From Fibrobacter sp. UWB11 (GTDB lineage Bacteria; Fibrobacterota; Fibrobacteria; Fibrobacterales; Fibrobacteraceae), in contig NZ_FSRT01000001.1 of assembly GCF_900143015.1 (NCBI RefSeq), positions 1,364,001 through 1,428,000 on the forward strand: DNA of 64,000 nucleotides, given 5' to 3'. The notes beneath the pieces were generated by a model. It was given only the letters and a program-made list of their open reading frames with translations. It was not told the DNA's origin and made no database searches. Within the stretch, counting starts at the first letter, position 1. Each line of letters opens with the position of its first letter. Below, piece by piece: positions 55,001 to 62,786 of the stretch. The position numbers and the translations under genes are program-made.

Positions 55001-56581
55001 ATGTACGATATTTTGGTTCTGGGTGCCGGCATTTCTGGATTGAGCGCAGCTCTCCACGCGGCAGAAAAAGGTTTCCACGTAGTTATCCTAACCAAAGGAG
55101 CAAAACCGGACGGCTCATCAAACTATGCACAGGGCGGTATCTGCTCTGTCACCGAAAAAACAGACAAATTTGAATTCCATGTGGCAGACACCCTCGAAGC
55201 AGGTGCAGGTCTTTGCAAAAAGGACTCCGTGAAAATTCTCGTGAAGAACGGTCCCACGACTATCAAGCAACTCGTGAAGTGGGGCGTCCAGTTCACACCG
55301 TCCCCCGAGGACAAAACGCAGTTTGACCTCCACCTCGAAGGCGGACACAGCCACCACCGCATTTTGCACGCCGCAGACCTCACCGGTAAAGAAATCATGC
55401 GCGCGCTCCTTTGCGAACTTCACAAGCAAAAGAACATCGACTACCTTGAAAACTGCTACATCAAGGACTTGATTTGCGAAGGCGAAGGCAAGGCAAAGCG
55501 TTGCATCGGGGCAAAGATTATCCACCAGAAGTCCGGCGAAGTCGAAAGCATTTTTGCAAAGGCCACCATCCTTTCTACAGGTGGTGCAGGTCGCATTTGG
55601 CAGTACACCGTTTGCCCGCCCGACAGCTGTGGCGATGGCATGGCGATTGCAGCACGCGCAGGTGCAGCCCTTCAAGACATTGAATTCATGCAGTTCCATC
55701 CCACGAGTTTGTACGCACCGAAGTTCAAGAAGCCGTTCCTCATTTCCGAAGCGGTTCGCGGTTTCGGCGGCATCCTCAAGAACGACAAGGGCGAAGAATT
55801 CATGAACCAAGTGCACCCGCTGCACTCCCTCGCCCCCCGCGACATCGTTGCACGTGCCATCCACAGCGAAATGCAGCGTCTCGGCAAGGACCACATGTAC
55901 ATCGACCTTTCCGGCCGTACCCCGAAGGATATCAAGAGCCACTTCCCGCACATTTATTCTAAATGCATGGACGCAGGCATCGATATCACCAAGGAATGGA
56001 TCCCGGTCGTTCCGGCAGCCCACTACATGTGCGGCGGCGTTCTCGTCGATACTTGGTCCCGCACCGAAATCAAGGGTCTCTACGCCTGCGGCGAAGTCGC
56101 TGCAACGGGCGTTCATGGAGCAAACCGTCTCGCATCGAACTCGCTCTTGGAAAGTGTCGTATTTGCCATCCGCGCGGTCGATGACATCGAAAAGAGCGGC
56201 ATCGCCAAGGAAAAGTTGAACGTATCTAAGTCCAAGAAGGAATCGGTCAGCTTTGCAAAGGCCGCCTACTGGAAGAAGCGCAAGAAGATGCTCCAGGACA
56301 TGATGTGGACCCACTGCGGCATCGTGCGCACGGTGGCAGGCCTCAACCAAGGTCTCAAGGTCATCGAAGAACTCCAGAAGGATGTCGATACCGCCATCAA
56401 GAACAAAGAAACAGAAAACTTGCACTTCCTTGAATTCCTCAACGCATTGCAGGTTTCCAAGATGATTCTCATTGCAGCCCTCCGTCGCAAAGAATCTCGC
56501 GGGCTTCACTACATCCTCGATTACCCCAATCAGGACCCGAAGACAAAGCACCAGAGCATTTACTTGAGCGACAAGAAATAA
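55001..56581 (+). CDS. nadB: L-aspartate oxidase
   Basis: 526 residues from ATG 55001 with GGAG upstream; oxidises aspartate to iminoaspartate for NAD synthesis using FAD. FAD-binding GAGISGLSAALHAAE near 8, NYAQGGI near 42, EGGHSHHRILHA near 105, QFHPTSL near 229, and a C-terminal helical domain with the FRD/SDH-type GEVAATGVHGANRLASNSLLE near 365. No nadA or nadC is adjacent. Antisense ORF on the other strand is a shadow. Confidence 0.92.
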   Translation: MYDILVLGAGISGLSAALHAAEKGFHVVILTKGAKPDGSSNYAQGGICSVTEKTDKFEFHVADTLEAGAGLCKKDSVKILVKNGPTTIKQLVKWGVQFTPSPEDKTQFDLHLEGGHSHHRILHAADLTGKEIMRALLCELHKQKNIDYLENCYIKDLICEGEGKAKRCIGAKIIHQKSGEVESIFAKATILSTGGAGRIWQYTVCPPDSCGDGMAIAARAGAALQDIEFMQFHPTSLYAPKFKKPFLISEAVRGFGGILKNDKGEEFMNQVHPLHSLAPRDIVARAIHSEMQRLGKDHMYIDLSGRTPKDIKSHFPHIYSKCMDAGIDITKEWIPVVPAAHYMCGGVLVDTWSRTEIKGLYACGEVAATGVHGANRLASNSLLESVVFAIRAVDDIEKSGIAKEKLNVSKSKKESVSFAKAAYWKKRKKMLQDMMWTHCGIVRTVAGLNQGLKVIEELQKDVDTAIKNKETENLHFLEFLNALQVSKMILIAALRRKESRGLHYILDYPNQDPKTKHQSIYLSDKK

Positions 56582-56603
56582 ATCTTTTTCTATATAGGGA
56601 CGC

Positions 56604-57653
56604 ATGGAAGAAGTCAAGGCAACACAATCGAGGAAAAAAGTAAAGGATCAACTACCGTCCAAAATTGGCGGATACAAACCCATACAAGCTCTAAACAGCG
56701 GAGCCATGGGCAGTCTGTGGCTTTGCAGAGACCCTTCGCTTGACCGACTTGTCGTTGCCAAAAGACTCCATTCGAACTTGAACCAGCAAGATGTGTATAT
56801 CAAGCGGTTCCTGCAAGAAGGGAGCATCCTCGCCCACTTGAACCATCCTAGCATCATCCAACCGTACGCTCTCTGGAAAGATAGCGACGGCAATTATACG
56901 ATGTCCATGGAATACGTACAAGGTTCAAGCCTCAAGGACTTGCTCTTAAGGAACAAGCGACCGCCCATTTGGGTTGTCGAGACAATCTTGTACGAACTTT
57001 TAAGTGCATTAAGCCACGCCCACCGCAACGGAGTCACTCATCGCGATCTAAAGCCCGCAAACATGATGATTGACAAAGACGGCCGCGTACGCCTTCTGGA
57101 CTTTGGAATCGCCCATACCGAAACGCCTCTCGAAATCGGCAAGGAACTTACGCAGACCGGCTGCATCATCGGCACCGCCGCCTACATGAGCCCCGAGCAA
57201 ATCATGGGTGAAAAGGTCAATTACGCAAGTGACCTCTATAGCGTAGGCATCATCGCAAGCGAAATGCTCATCGGCGAAAATCTTTTCCGCGGCAAGGACT
57301 TCGAAGAAACGCGCGAAAACATCCTCAAGATGAAATTCAAGCTCGAAGTTTTCCCGGACGATGTACCCAAGCCACTCCGCAAGTTCGTGTTGAAGTTGCT
57401 CAACAAGCGAGCAAGCAAACGCCCTTCCTCGGCATGCGATGCAGCAAACGAGCTTGCCGACATCATGAAGGAATACCCACGCGACATGACGCCATACATT
57501 GCCGAGTGGGCAGACACGGTAAACGAAGACCAACCCGTCGATACCGTTATGTCTCCGAAGCCGCAAAAAACTACATTTAAGTATGGAATAGGATTTATAC
57601 TTGGAGTGAGTGTTGCGACGGCAGCTTTTATTGCCATCCAGCTTGCGACTTAG
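56604..57653 (+). CDS. Membrane-anchored Ser/Thr protein kinase (PknB-like)
   Basis: 349 residues. Kinase domain (about 20-280) with a slightly unusual glycine loop LNSGAMGSLWLCR, Lys in VVAKRL, catalytic loop THRDLKPANM, DFG in LLDFGIAH, and APE variant MSPEQI, all consistent with an active Hanks-type kinase. One C-terminal TM (about 323-343) anchors it, with almost no extracytoplasmic part, so it lacks PASTA-type sensor domains. AGGGA precedes the ATG; nadB ends 22 bp before. It may regulate the CvpA-like neighbour, 12 bp downstream, but this is positional only. Confidence 0.92.
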   Translation: MEEVKATQSRKKVKDQLPSKIGGYKPIQALNSGAMGSLWLCRDPSLDRLVVAKRLHSNLNQQDVYIKRFLQEGSILAHLNHPSIIQPYALWKDSDGNYTMSMEYVQGSSLKDLLLRNKRPPIWVVETILYELLSALSHAHRNGVTHRDLKPANMMIDKDGRVRLLDFGIAHTETPLEIGKELTQTGCIIGTAAYMSPEQIMGEKVNYASDLYSVGIIASEMLIGENLFRGKDFEETRENILKMKFKLEVFPDDVPKPLRKFVLKLLNKRASKRPSSACDAANELADIMKEYPRDMTPYIAEWADTVNEDQPVDTVMSPKPQKTTFKYGIGFILGVSVATAAFIAIQLAT

Positions 57654-57665
57654 AGGATTAGTCCA

Positions 57666-58400
57666 ATGAATTGGATAGACATTACTTGCAGCGCTTGTCT
57701 GCTTGTTTTCGGTGCCCTCGGGTTATGGCGTGGTCTACTCGGCAGCGTGTTCAGATTTTGCGCATGGGTCTCTGCGATTTTTGGAGCATACTTTGCACAA
57801 AGTCTTTTCGGTGATTTTTTCGCAAGGAACTTCGCCTTTGGCGACTTTGCATCTCACCTTATTTGCACTTGCATCGGCTTTTTGGTTCCGTTCCTGCTGT
57901 TTACGTTTATCGGGCATTTAGTCGGAGATTCTATCAAGAACACGATTGTCGGCAAAACAAACCGCATTCTTGGCCTCTTGTTCGGACTCATCAAGGCCGT
58001 CATTGCCTGCTTTATCTTGCTCACAATTTTGCATTTGCTCCCCGTCGAAGGTAATCTCAAGAAATTGAGAAACGATGCAATTTCGTACAGCGTCTACAAG
58101 TCTTCGCTCGAAACAATGGGATTTTCTTCTGACGAAGTAAACCTCCGCAAGATGGCAAAAGAAAAAGCAAGCGAACTTACCAAGACGATTACAGACAAAG
58201 CAAAAGGCTCGACAGAAGAGACCGCAGATTCGCTCAAAAGCGCCGCTAAAAATGCTGCGGATAGCGTAGCAACCAAAGTCTCAGAAACAGCCGAAAAAGC
58301 CAAGGATGCCGCTATTGCCGCTAAGGACGCAGCAATAAAGACCTTCGAAGAAGGCAAGTCAAGCAATTCCGCTTCGTCTTCAAGCTCTGCTAAAAAGTAG
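57666..58400 (+). CDS. cvpA: CvpA-family membrane protein with LEA-like helical tail
   Basis: 244 residues. Four TM helices in the CvpA pattern (about 5-24, 28-50, 65-85 and 100-125; starting MNWIDITCSACLLVFGALGLWRGL cut here), then a cytosolic tail (about 150-235) of amphipathic repeats SAAKNAADSVATKV, AEKAKDAAIAAKDAAIKT, resembling LEA or apolipoprotein-like helices, ending in Ser runs. CvpA proteins are linked to membrane homeostasis and colicin V export. The tail is unusual for the family. Confidence 0.82.
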   Translation: MNWIDITCSACLLVFGALGLWRGLLGSVFRFCAWVSAIFGAYFAQSLFGDFFARNFAFGDFASHLICTCIGFLVPFLLFTFIGHLVGDSIKNTIVGKTNRILGLLFGLIKAVIACFILLTILHLLPVEGNLKKLRNDAISYSVYKSSLETMGFSSDEVNLRKMAKEKASELTKTITDKAKGSTEETADSLKSAAKNAADSVATKVSETAEKAKDAAIAAKDAAIKTFEEGKSSNSASSSSSAKK

Positions 58401-58408
58401 CCGAAAAA

Positions 58409-58442
58409 GGGAGATGCCCGCACGGTGGCGGGCATGACAATT
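58409..58442. repeat. Dispersed palindrome (family 1), intergenic
   Basis: GGGAGATGCCCGC-ACGGTG-GCGGGCATGACAATTG: 8-bp stem and 6-nt loop, 8 bp after the CvpA-like gene and before the convergent SecA-like gene. Confidence 0.78.
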
Positions 58443-58498
58443 GTTATTTCGAAACGAGCGGCGCAATTTTAAGTAACGCAGCCGCATTCATTATTGTT

Positions 58499-60469
58499 TT
58501 ACACATCGCCACCGCTAAACCCTAACGATTCTTCAAGCCAGGTATCGGTGCGCTGTACAGCCACACGACTTTGATACGATTTACGGCCAGCACGATATTG
58601 CGCCCACTTTACCGCTAAAGAAGCCAATGGCCCCGCATGTCGAAATAGCGTCATCAATGGCGAAGGCAAATTTCGACGAAGCACTTCATCTTCAAAACTG
58701 GCATAATGGCTTGCGCTGCCCGGATCGCCCTGACGCGCCGAACGCCCAAAGAGCTGACGGTCAATTCGTGACGACATGTTGCATTCCGTCGCAATCACAT
58801 GGAGCCCGCCAACTTTTTTTACACCAGCCGGAATCTTGATATCCGTACCACGCCCGGCCATGTTTGTAGCCACGGTAATTGCGCCTGCCTTCCCAGCTTC
58901 GGCAATGATATTCGCTTCGTCATCACTGCGCACGGCATTAATAATTTTGCAAAAAAGACCCGATTCCGACAGCATCCGTCCGAAAGTTTCACTTTCGTCA
59001 ATATCCTTTGTACCAATCAAAATTGGGCGGCCCAACTTATGGATACGAACAACTTCATCCATAATAGCCTTGCGTTTGCTTTCCTTAGTGGAATAAGTCT
59101 TTAGACGATAAATTTTACGTTTATTCTTGCGATGGTTCGGGATACATAACACCGGCGTTCCATAGACCATCCAGAATTCATTGGAAGCTTCTTTCCCGGT
59201 TCCGGTCATTCCCGAGAAATGCTTATACAGTCTAAAGAAACGCTGGAAGCTCATTCTTGCTTCGGTTTCCTTAAGGCCCGTCAATTCAAGACCTTCTTTC
59301 AACTCTATCATTTGGTGCAAGCCGCCATTCCAAGAACGCATCGGCATTTTACGGCCGGTAGACTCGTCCACAATAACAACCTTGCCTTCTTCAATCAAAT
59401 ATTGACGTCCGAGGAAAAAGAGTTCCCTAGCAATCAAAGCCTGTCGCACCAAATCCTTCAAGAACGAAGCTCTGCAAAAGCCTCCATTTCCACCATTTTT
59501 TTCGGCAAGTTCATCTTGGATTTCTTCAAGGCGCTCATCCATATCGACCAAGAAGCGGATCGTTCGCAACTTAATATCGACTTTATAATCAACATCGCGG
59601 ACCAAATTGTTAGAAAGTCCAAAAGCGATTTCGCAAGTTCTATTAAAGCCCTTGTTTTCTTTTTCACGAGAAATAATCAAAGGAGTAACGGCTTCATCAA
59701 TAAGCACATTATCTGCTTCGTCCACAATAGCCGTAAAAAGTCCACGCTGTACAAGTTTATCCGAAAACGCATTTTGCTGTAAAGTAAAGCTATCCAAAAT
59801 TCTCTTCGAAAAATTTTGGCTTTTGCCCATAGCAATACGGTCACGCAAAAAATCCGCAAGCACTTCTTTCGCCGTAGAATAAGTCACATCGGCAGCATAG
59901 CCTGCGCGTCGATCAGGCGGTTTCATGGCCCCGGTAACCGCACCAACAGAAACGCCACAGAAATTATAAAGGCCTCCCATAATCTGCGCGTCACGAGATG
60001 CGAGGTAATCGTTTGCCGTAATCACATGGCAAGGGCGACCGCTCCACCCGCGAATAACACCGCACATTGCCGCCGTTACCGTTTTACCTTCTCCTGTAGA
60101 CATCTCAGCGATATAGCCTTTGTACAAAGCAAGGGCACCTGCAATTTGTTCTACATAAGGGCGATACCCCAGAACTCGCAAAACAGATTCTTGCACAAGA
60201 GCAAAAGCCTCGGCCAACACATCATCATTTACAGGACGCTTAAACTTTTCACGAATATCAAAAAGCTTTTTTTTCAATTCAGAAGATTCAAGAGAAGCAA
60301 ATGCCTTCCCCATGGCATCGATTTTTCGTGCAGTCCTAAGCAGCTTGCGGCGGACACTAGAACGTTCCTTGAACTTTCCTACCAAACGATAAACAACCGC
60401 ATCTAACCCCGAAGGGATTTTCTTGATGCGCTTGAGCGAAGTCAACCTGTAATTATCCGTCAAGTTCAT
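58499..60469 (-). CDS. Short SecA-like ATPase lacking the HWD and most of the helical scaffold
   Basis: 656 residues, against 800-1000 in housekeeping SecA. Has the SecA DEAD motor: Walker A EMSTGEGKTVTAA (122-134), DEAD box VDEADNVLIDEA (249-260), PPXD-type region, VATNMAGRGTDIK and QLFGRSARQGDPGSA (canonical GRAGRQGD is changed to GRSARQGD). It stops soon after motif VI with only AVKWAQYRAGRKSYQSRV, so HWD, two-helix finger and the C-terminal zinc motif are absent. I infer a specialised, SecA2-type motor for its neighbours, not the essential SecA. Starts 18 bp after the M50-HlyD gene, same strand. Confidence 0.9.
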   Translation of the reverse strand: MNLTDNYRLTSLKRIKKIPSGLDAVVYRLVGKFKERSSVRRKLLRTARKIDAMGKAFASLESSELKKKLFDIREKFKRPVNDDVLAEAFALVQESVLRVLGYRPYVEQIAGALALYKGYIAEMSTGEGKTVTAAMCGVIRGWSGRPCHVITANDYLASRDAQIMGGLYNFCGVSVGAVTGAMKPPDRRAGYAADVTYSTAKEVLADFLRDRIAMGKSQNFSKRILDSFTLQQNAFSDKLVQRGLFTAIVDEADNVLIDEAVTPLIISREKENKGFNRTCEIAFGLSNNLVRDVDYKVDIKLRTIRFLVDMDERLEEIQDELAEKNGGNGGFCRASFLKDLVRQALIARELFFLGRQYLIEEGKVVIVDESTGRKMPMRSWNGGLHQMIELKEGLELTGLKETEARMSFQRFFRLYKHFSGMTGTGKEASNEFWMVYGTPVLCIPNHRKNKRKIYRLKTYSTKESKRKAIMDEVVRIHKLGRPILIGTKDIDESETFGRMLSESGLFCKIINAVRSDDEANIIAEAGKAGAITVATNMAGRGTDIKIPAGVKKVGGLHVIATECNMSSRIDRQLFGRSARQGDPGSASHYASFEDEVLRRNLPSPLMTLFRHAGPLASLAVKWAQYRAGRKSYQSRVAVQRTDTWLEESLGFSGGDV

Positions 60470-60487
60470 GATAGCAGCTCTAGAAGA

Positions 60488-62650
60488 CTACAGCCTATAA
60501 TACTTCTGCAAAGCTTGGCGGGCCTTGCGAATTCCCTGCAACGCAATCGGCTTCTTTCCCAAATCAAAGCGGATTTTTCCAGAACGGCCATGTTTCATAA
60601 GAGCGCGCTTGTCATCGGCCAATAGCGTTGTTCTCACTAAATAAACAGGTTCAGCCGTTTGCTCCGAATAACCATTCGTTTTCGTTTCAATATCACCACC
60701 GCCATGCCAGCCTAACGCATTCGAAGGAAGCTTATCTTGGGCCGTGGGAATCACTTGAATTTTATCCGTCAAAATTTCCGTAAACGCTTCGCCGTTCAAG
60801 CGAACACTCGTCTTATGCGGAGTCCCCGAAAACAAGCGTGAAACATCTTCTTGACTTACGACCGCTACAAAATCATACGAAGTCGTATCAAGCAAAATTC
60901 CAATCGAATCACCCTTCTTGACATGACGCCCCACATAATTCTGAATATCACCCGTGCTAAGGACGCCATCCATTCCAGCCACTAACGTCAACCTGTTCTG
61001 CCTTTCTATAAGATCATCCAAACCCTGATTCAAAACATTCAACCGAATTTTTATAGGATGCATATTTTCTGGAGAACGTTCCAAGGCTTGATAGTACATT
61101 TGGTTCGTTTCCCTAATTTCACCCTGTTTTTCTTCGATTTTATAAGTCAACTCTGGATTTTCGAGAACCATGAGCGTATCACCCACATGCACAAAATCGT
61201 TAGAAATATGGTTCACGCCAACAACGACACCGCTCTCGCCCACAATGCTGTTTTCGAAACGGCTCGCCTCGATAACCCCCGGTGCCGTAAACGTATCGGG
61301 CACAGGCAAATAAAACAACACGCCCACAAGAGACGAAAATACAAGGAGCGTCAATATAATCGCTCGACTACGGACCTGCGCAAGAGCGGGCCCCGCAAAT
61401 ATATACTTGATAAACTTACCGAACGGGATAACAAGCATGGTCAAGCATAGCAAAGTTCCCATTATGAACGACAAAATCAAGTAATGCTCCGAAATCGCAA
61501 TGACAAGCCCTGCGAACAAGAAGAACCTGTAAATAGCACTCGCCACACCGTAGAACGTGTAAATAAAGCGTTCGCTCCATGTATCCGCAATGTTTTCGGC
61601 ATCGTACTTGCGGAACACATAACGTTCAAGCAGATACTTCAAATGACTAACAGAACGTTGCTGCAAATTGGGCATATCCAACAAGTCCGTGAGAATGTAG
61701 TATCCATCAAAACGCATCAACGGGTTCACGTTAAACAACACCGTCGATATGGAACAAATGATAAACACATTGTATGCCAGAGCCTTTAAAATTCCACCGC
61801 CAAGATTCGCCCATAATATGAGCGCCACCGCAGCGATAAAGAATTCAAAGAGCATGCCGCCAGCACCCACAAAAACGCGTTGCCATTTTTTGCGGAAAGA
61901 CCAGCTCGCAGTAGCATCCATGTACGGGAGCGGAGCCAAGAGCATGAACATGACGCCCACCGTGTGAACTTCGCCACCATACTTTTTCACCACGGCGCTA
62001 TGTCCGAATTCATGGAGCAGCTTAACAACCACCGTACAGACATACACCCAACCGATATTCGACGGCGATAAAAATCCGTGTGTCTGATCCTTGAGCGTAT
62101 CGAAATTTTCAATGCCATATTTTGTCGCAACGATAATCGCAGCAAGCCACACAAGCGCAAACGGCACACTCAACAAAATGTTGATGAGCCACTTGAGCTT
62201 ACGCAATAGAAATTCAGGATCAAAAACAGGGACCTTCAAAAAGAAGATATTCAAAAGAGTCGCTTTCACCTTCTTGCGAACATTCTTCTTGTTACGGTCA
62301 AACAACATCGTACCATCATCCACGCCCTCGTACAAGAGCATGTTCGACTGATACAACTGCGAAAGCATTTCGATGACCTCGCCCTGGCTAGGAACGCTCT
62401 CGGCACCGCTATTCAAAAGTTCGTTCCAGACCTCGCCCACCGTTTTATGCGAACTCAGCTTAGAAATAAATTCGTACGCCCCTTGAGGCAAACGGTAATA
62501 CTGATTTGTAAACGGTTCATAAAGAACGTACCACAGAACGCCACGATAAACTTGGCGATGAACGTGGACACTCGAACGCAAAGTAATTTTACTCTCTGCA
62601 AGCCGGTACCACGATTCATGAAAAATCTTTCGCTGTTGGTCTAGAATCAT
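60488..62650 (-). CDS. PqqD-like / M50 site-2 protease / HlyD adaptor fusion
   Basis: 720 residues. N-terminal PqqD-like domain (about 40-110; substrate or leader binding), a membrane-embedded M50 protease with zinc motif LLHEFGHS (213-218) and NPLMRFDGYY (309-318) among several TM helices (about 150-440), then a periplasmic HlyD/lipoyl region (about 455-620; GVIEASRFENSIVGESGVVVG, helical hairpin, DGVLSTGDIQNYVGRHVKKGDSIGIL). It combines peptide recognition, intramembrane cleavage and type I-like adaptor roles in one protein. AGG precedes ATG 62650. The RTX-like gene ends 136 bp upstream, separated by a terminator. Confidence 0.9.
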   Translation of the reverse strand: MILDQQRKIFHESWYRLAESKITLRSSVHVHRQVYRGVLWYVLYEPFTNQYYRLPQGAYEFISKLSSHKTVGEVWNELLNSGAESVPSQGEVIEMLSQLYQSNMLLYEGVDDGTMLFDRNKKNVRKKVKATLLNIFFLKVPVFDPEFLLRKLKWLINILLSVPFALVWLAAIIVATKYGIENFDTLKDQTHGFLSPSNIGWVYVCTVVVKLLHEFGHSAVVKKYGGEVHTVGVMFMLLAPLPYMDATASWSFRKKWQRVFVGAGGMLFEFFIAAVALILWANLGGGILKALAYNVFIICSISTVLFNVNPLMRFDGYYILTDLLDMPNLQQRSVSHLKYLLERYVFRKYDAENIADTWSERFIYTFYGVASAIYRFFLFAGLVIAISEHYLILSFIMGTLLCLTMLVIPFGKFIKYIFAGPALAQVRSRAIILTLLVFSSLVGVLFYLPVPDTFTAPGVIEASRFENSIVGESGVVVGVNHISNDFVHVGDTLMVLENPELTYKIEEKQGEIRETNQMYYQALERSPENMHPIKIRLNVLNQGLDDLIERQNRLTLVAGMDGVLSTGDIQNYVGRHVKKGDSIGILLDTTSYDFVAVVSQEDVSRLFSGTPHKTSVRLNGEAFTEILTDKIQVIPTAQDKLPSNALGWHGGGDIETKTNGYSEQTAEPVYLVRTTLLADDKRALMKHGRSGKIRFDLGKKPIALQGIRKARQALQKYYRL

Positions 62651-62676
62651 CTAAAAACCTTGCAAAGCAAGCTCAT

Positions 62677-62730
62677 TCCATTATTAAACATTGCAAGCAA
62701 ATATAGCAAATTCGCCTCCATTATTAAACA
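62677..62730. repeat. 14-bp direct repeats upstream of the M50-HlyD gene
   Basis: TCCATTATTAAACA occurs at 62677-62690 and 62717-62730, 26 bp apart, in the gap between the RTX-like and M50-HlyD genes. Could be operator sites or the scar of a small duplication. Confidence 0.4.
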
Positions 62731-62767
62731 AAAAAATCCTCACCTTTTTTTTGCAAAGGTGAGGATT
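62724..62767 (-). terminator. Rho-independent terminator after the RTX-like gene
   Basis: Stem AATCCTCACCTTT / AAAGGTGAGGATT (13 bp) with loop GCAAAAA on the minus strand, then TTTTTTTG. It implies that the M50-HlyD and SecA genes have their own promoter or depend on read-through. Confidence 0.85.
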
Positions 62768-62786
62768 ATTTTATTACAACATTTTA

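Noticed and set aside
55118-56617. Minus-strand ORF of 499 codons opposite nadB
   Set aside because: Antisense shadow of nadB; Cys-rich, no start context.
58499-60469. SecA-like gene as a frameshifted or truncated full-length secA
   Set aside because: It ends at a clean stop and the 3' gap to the next gene is under 100 bp with no continuing SecA-like frame, so it is taken as a naturally short form.
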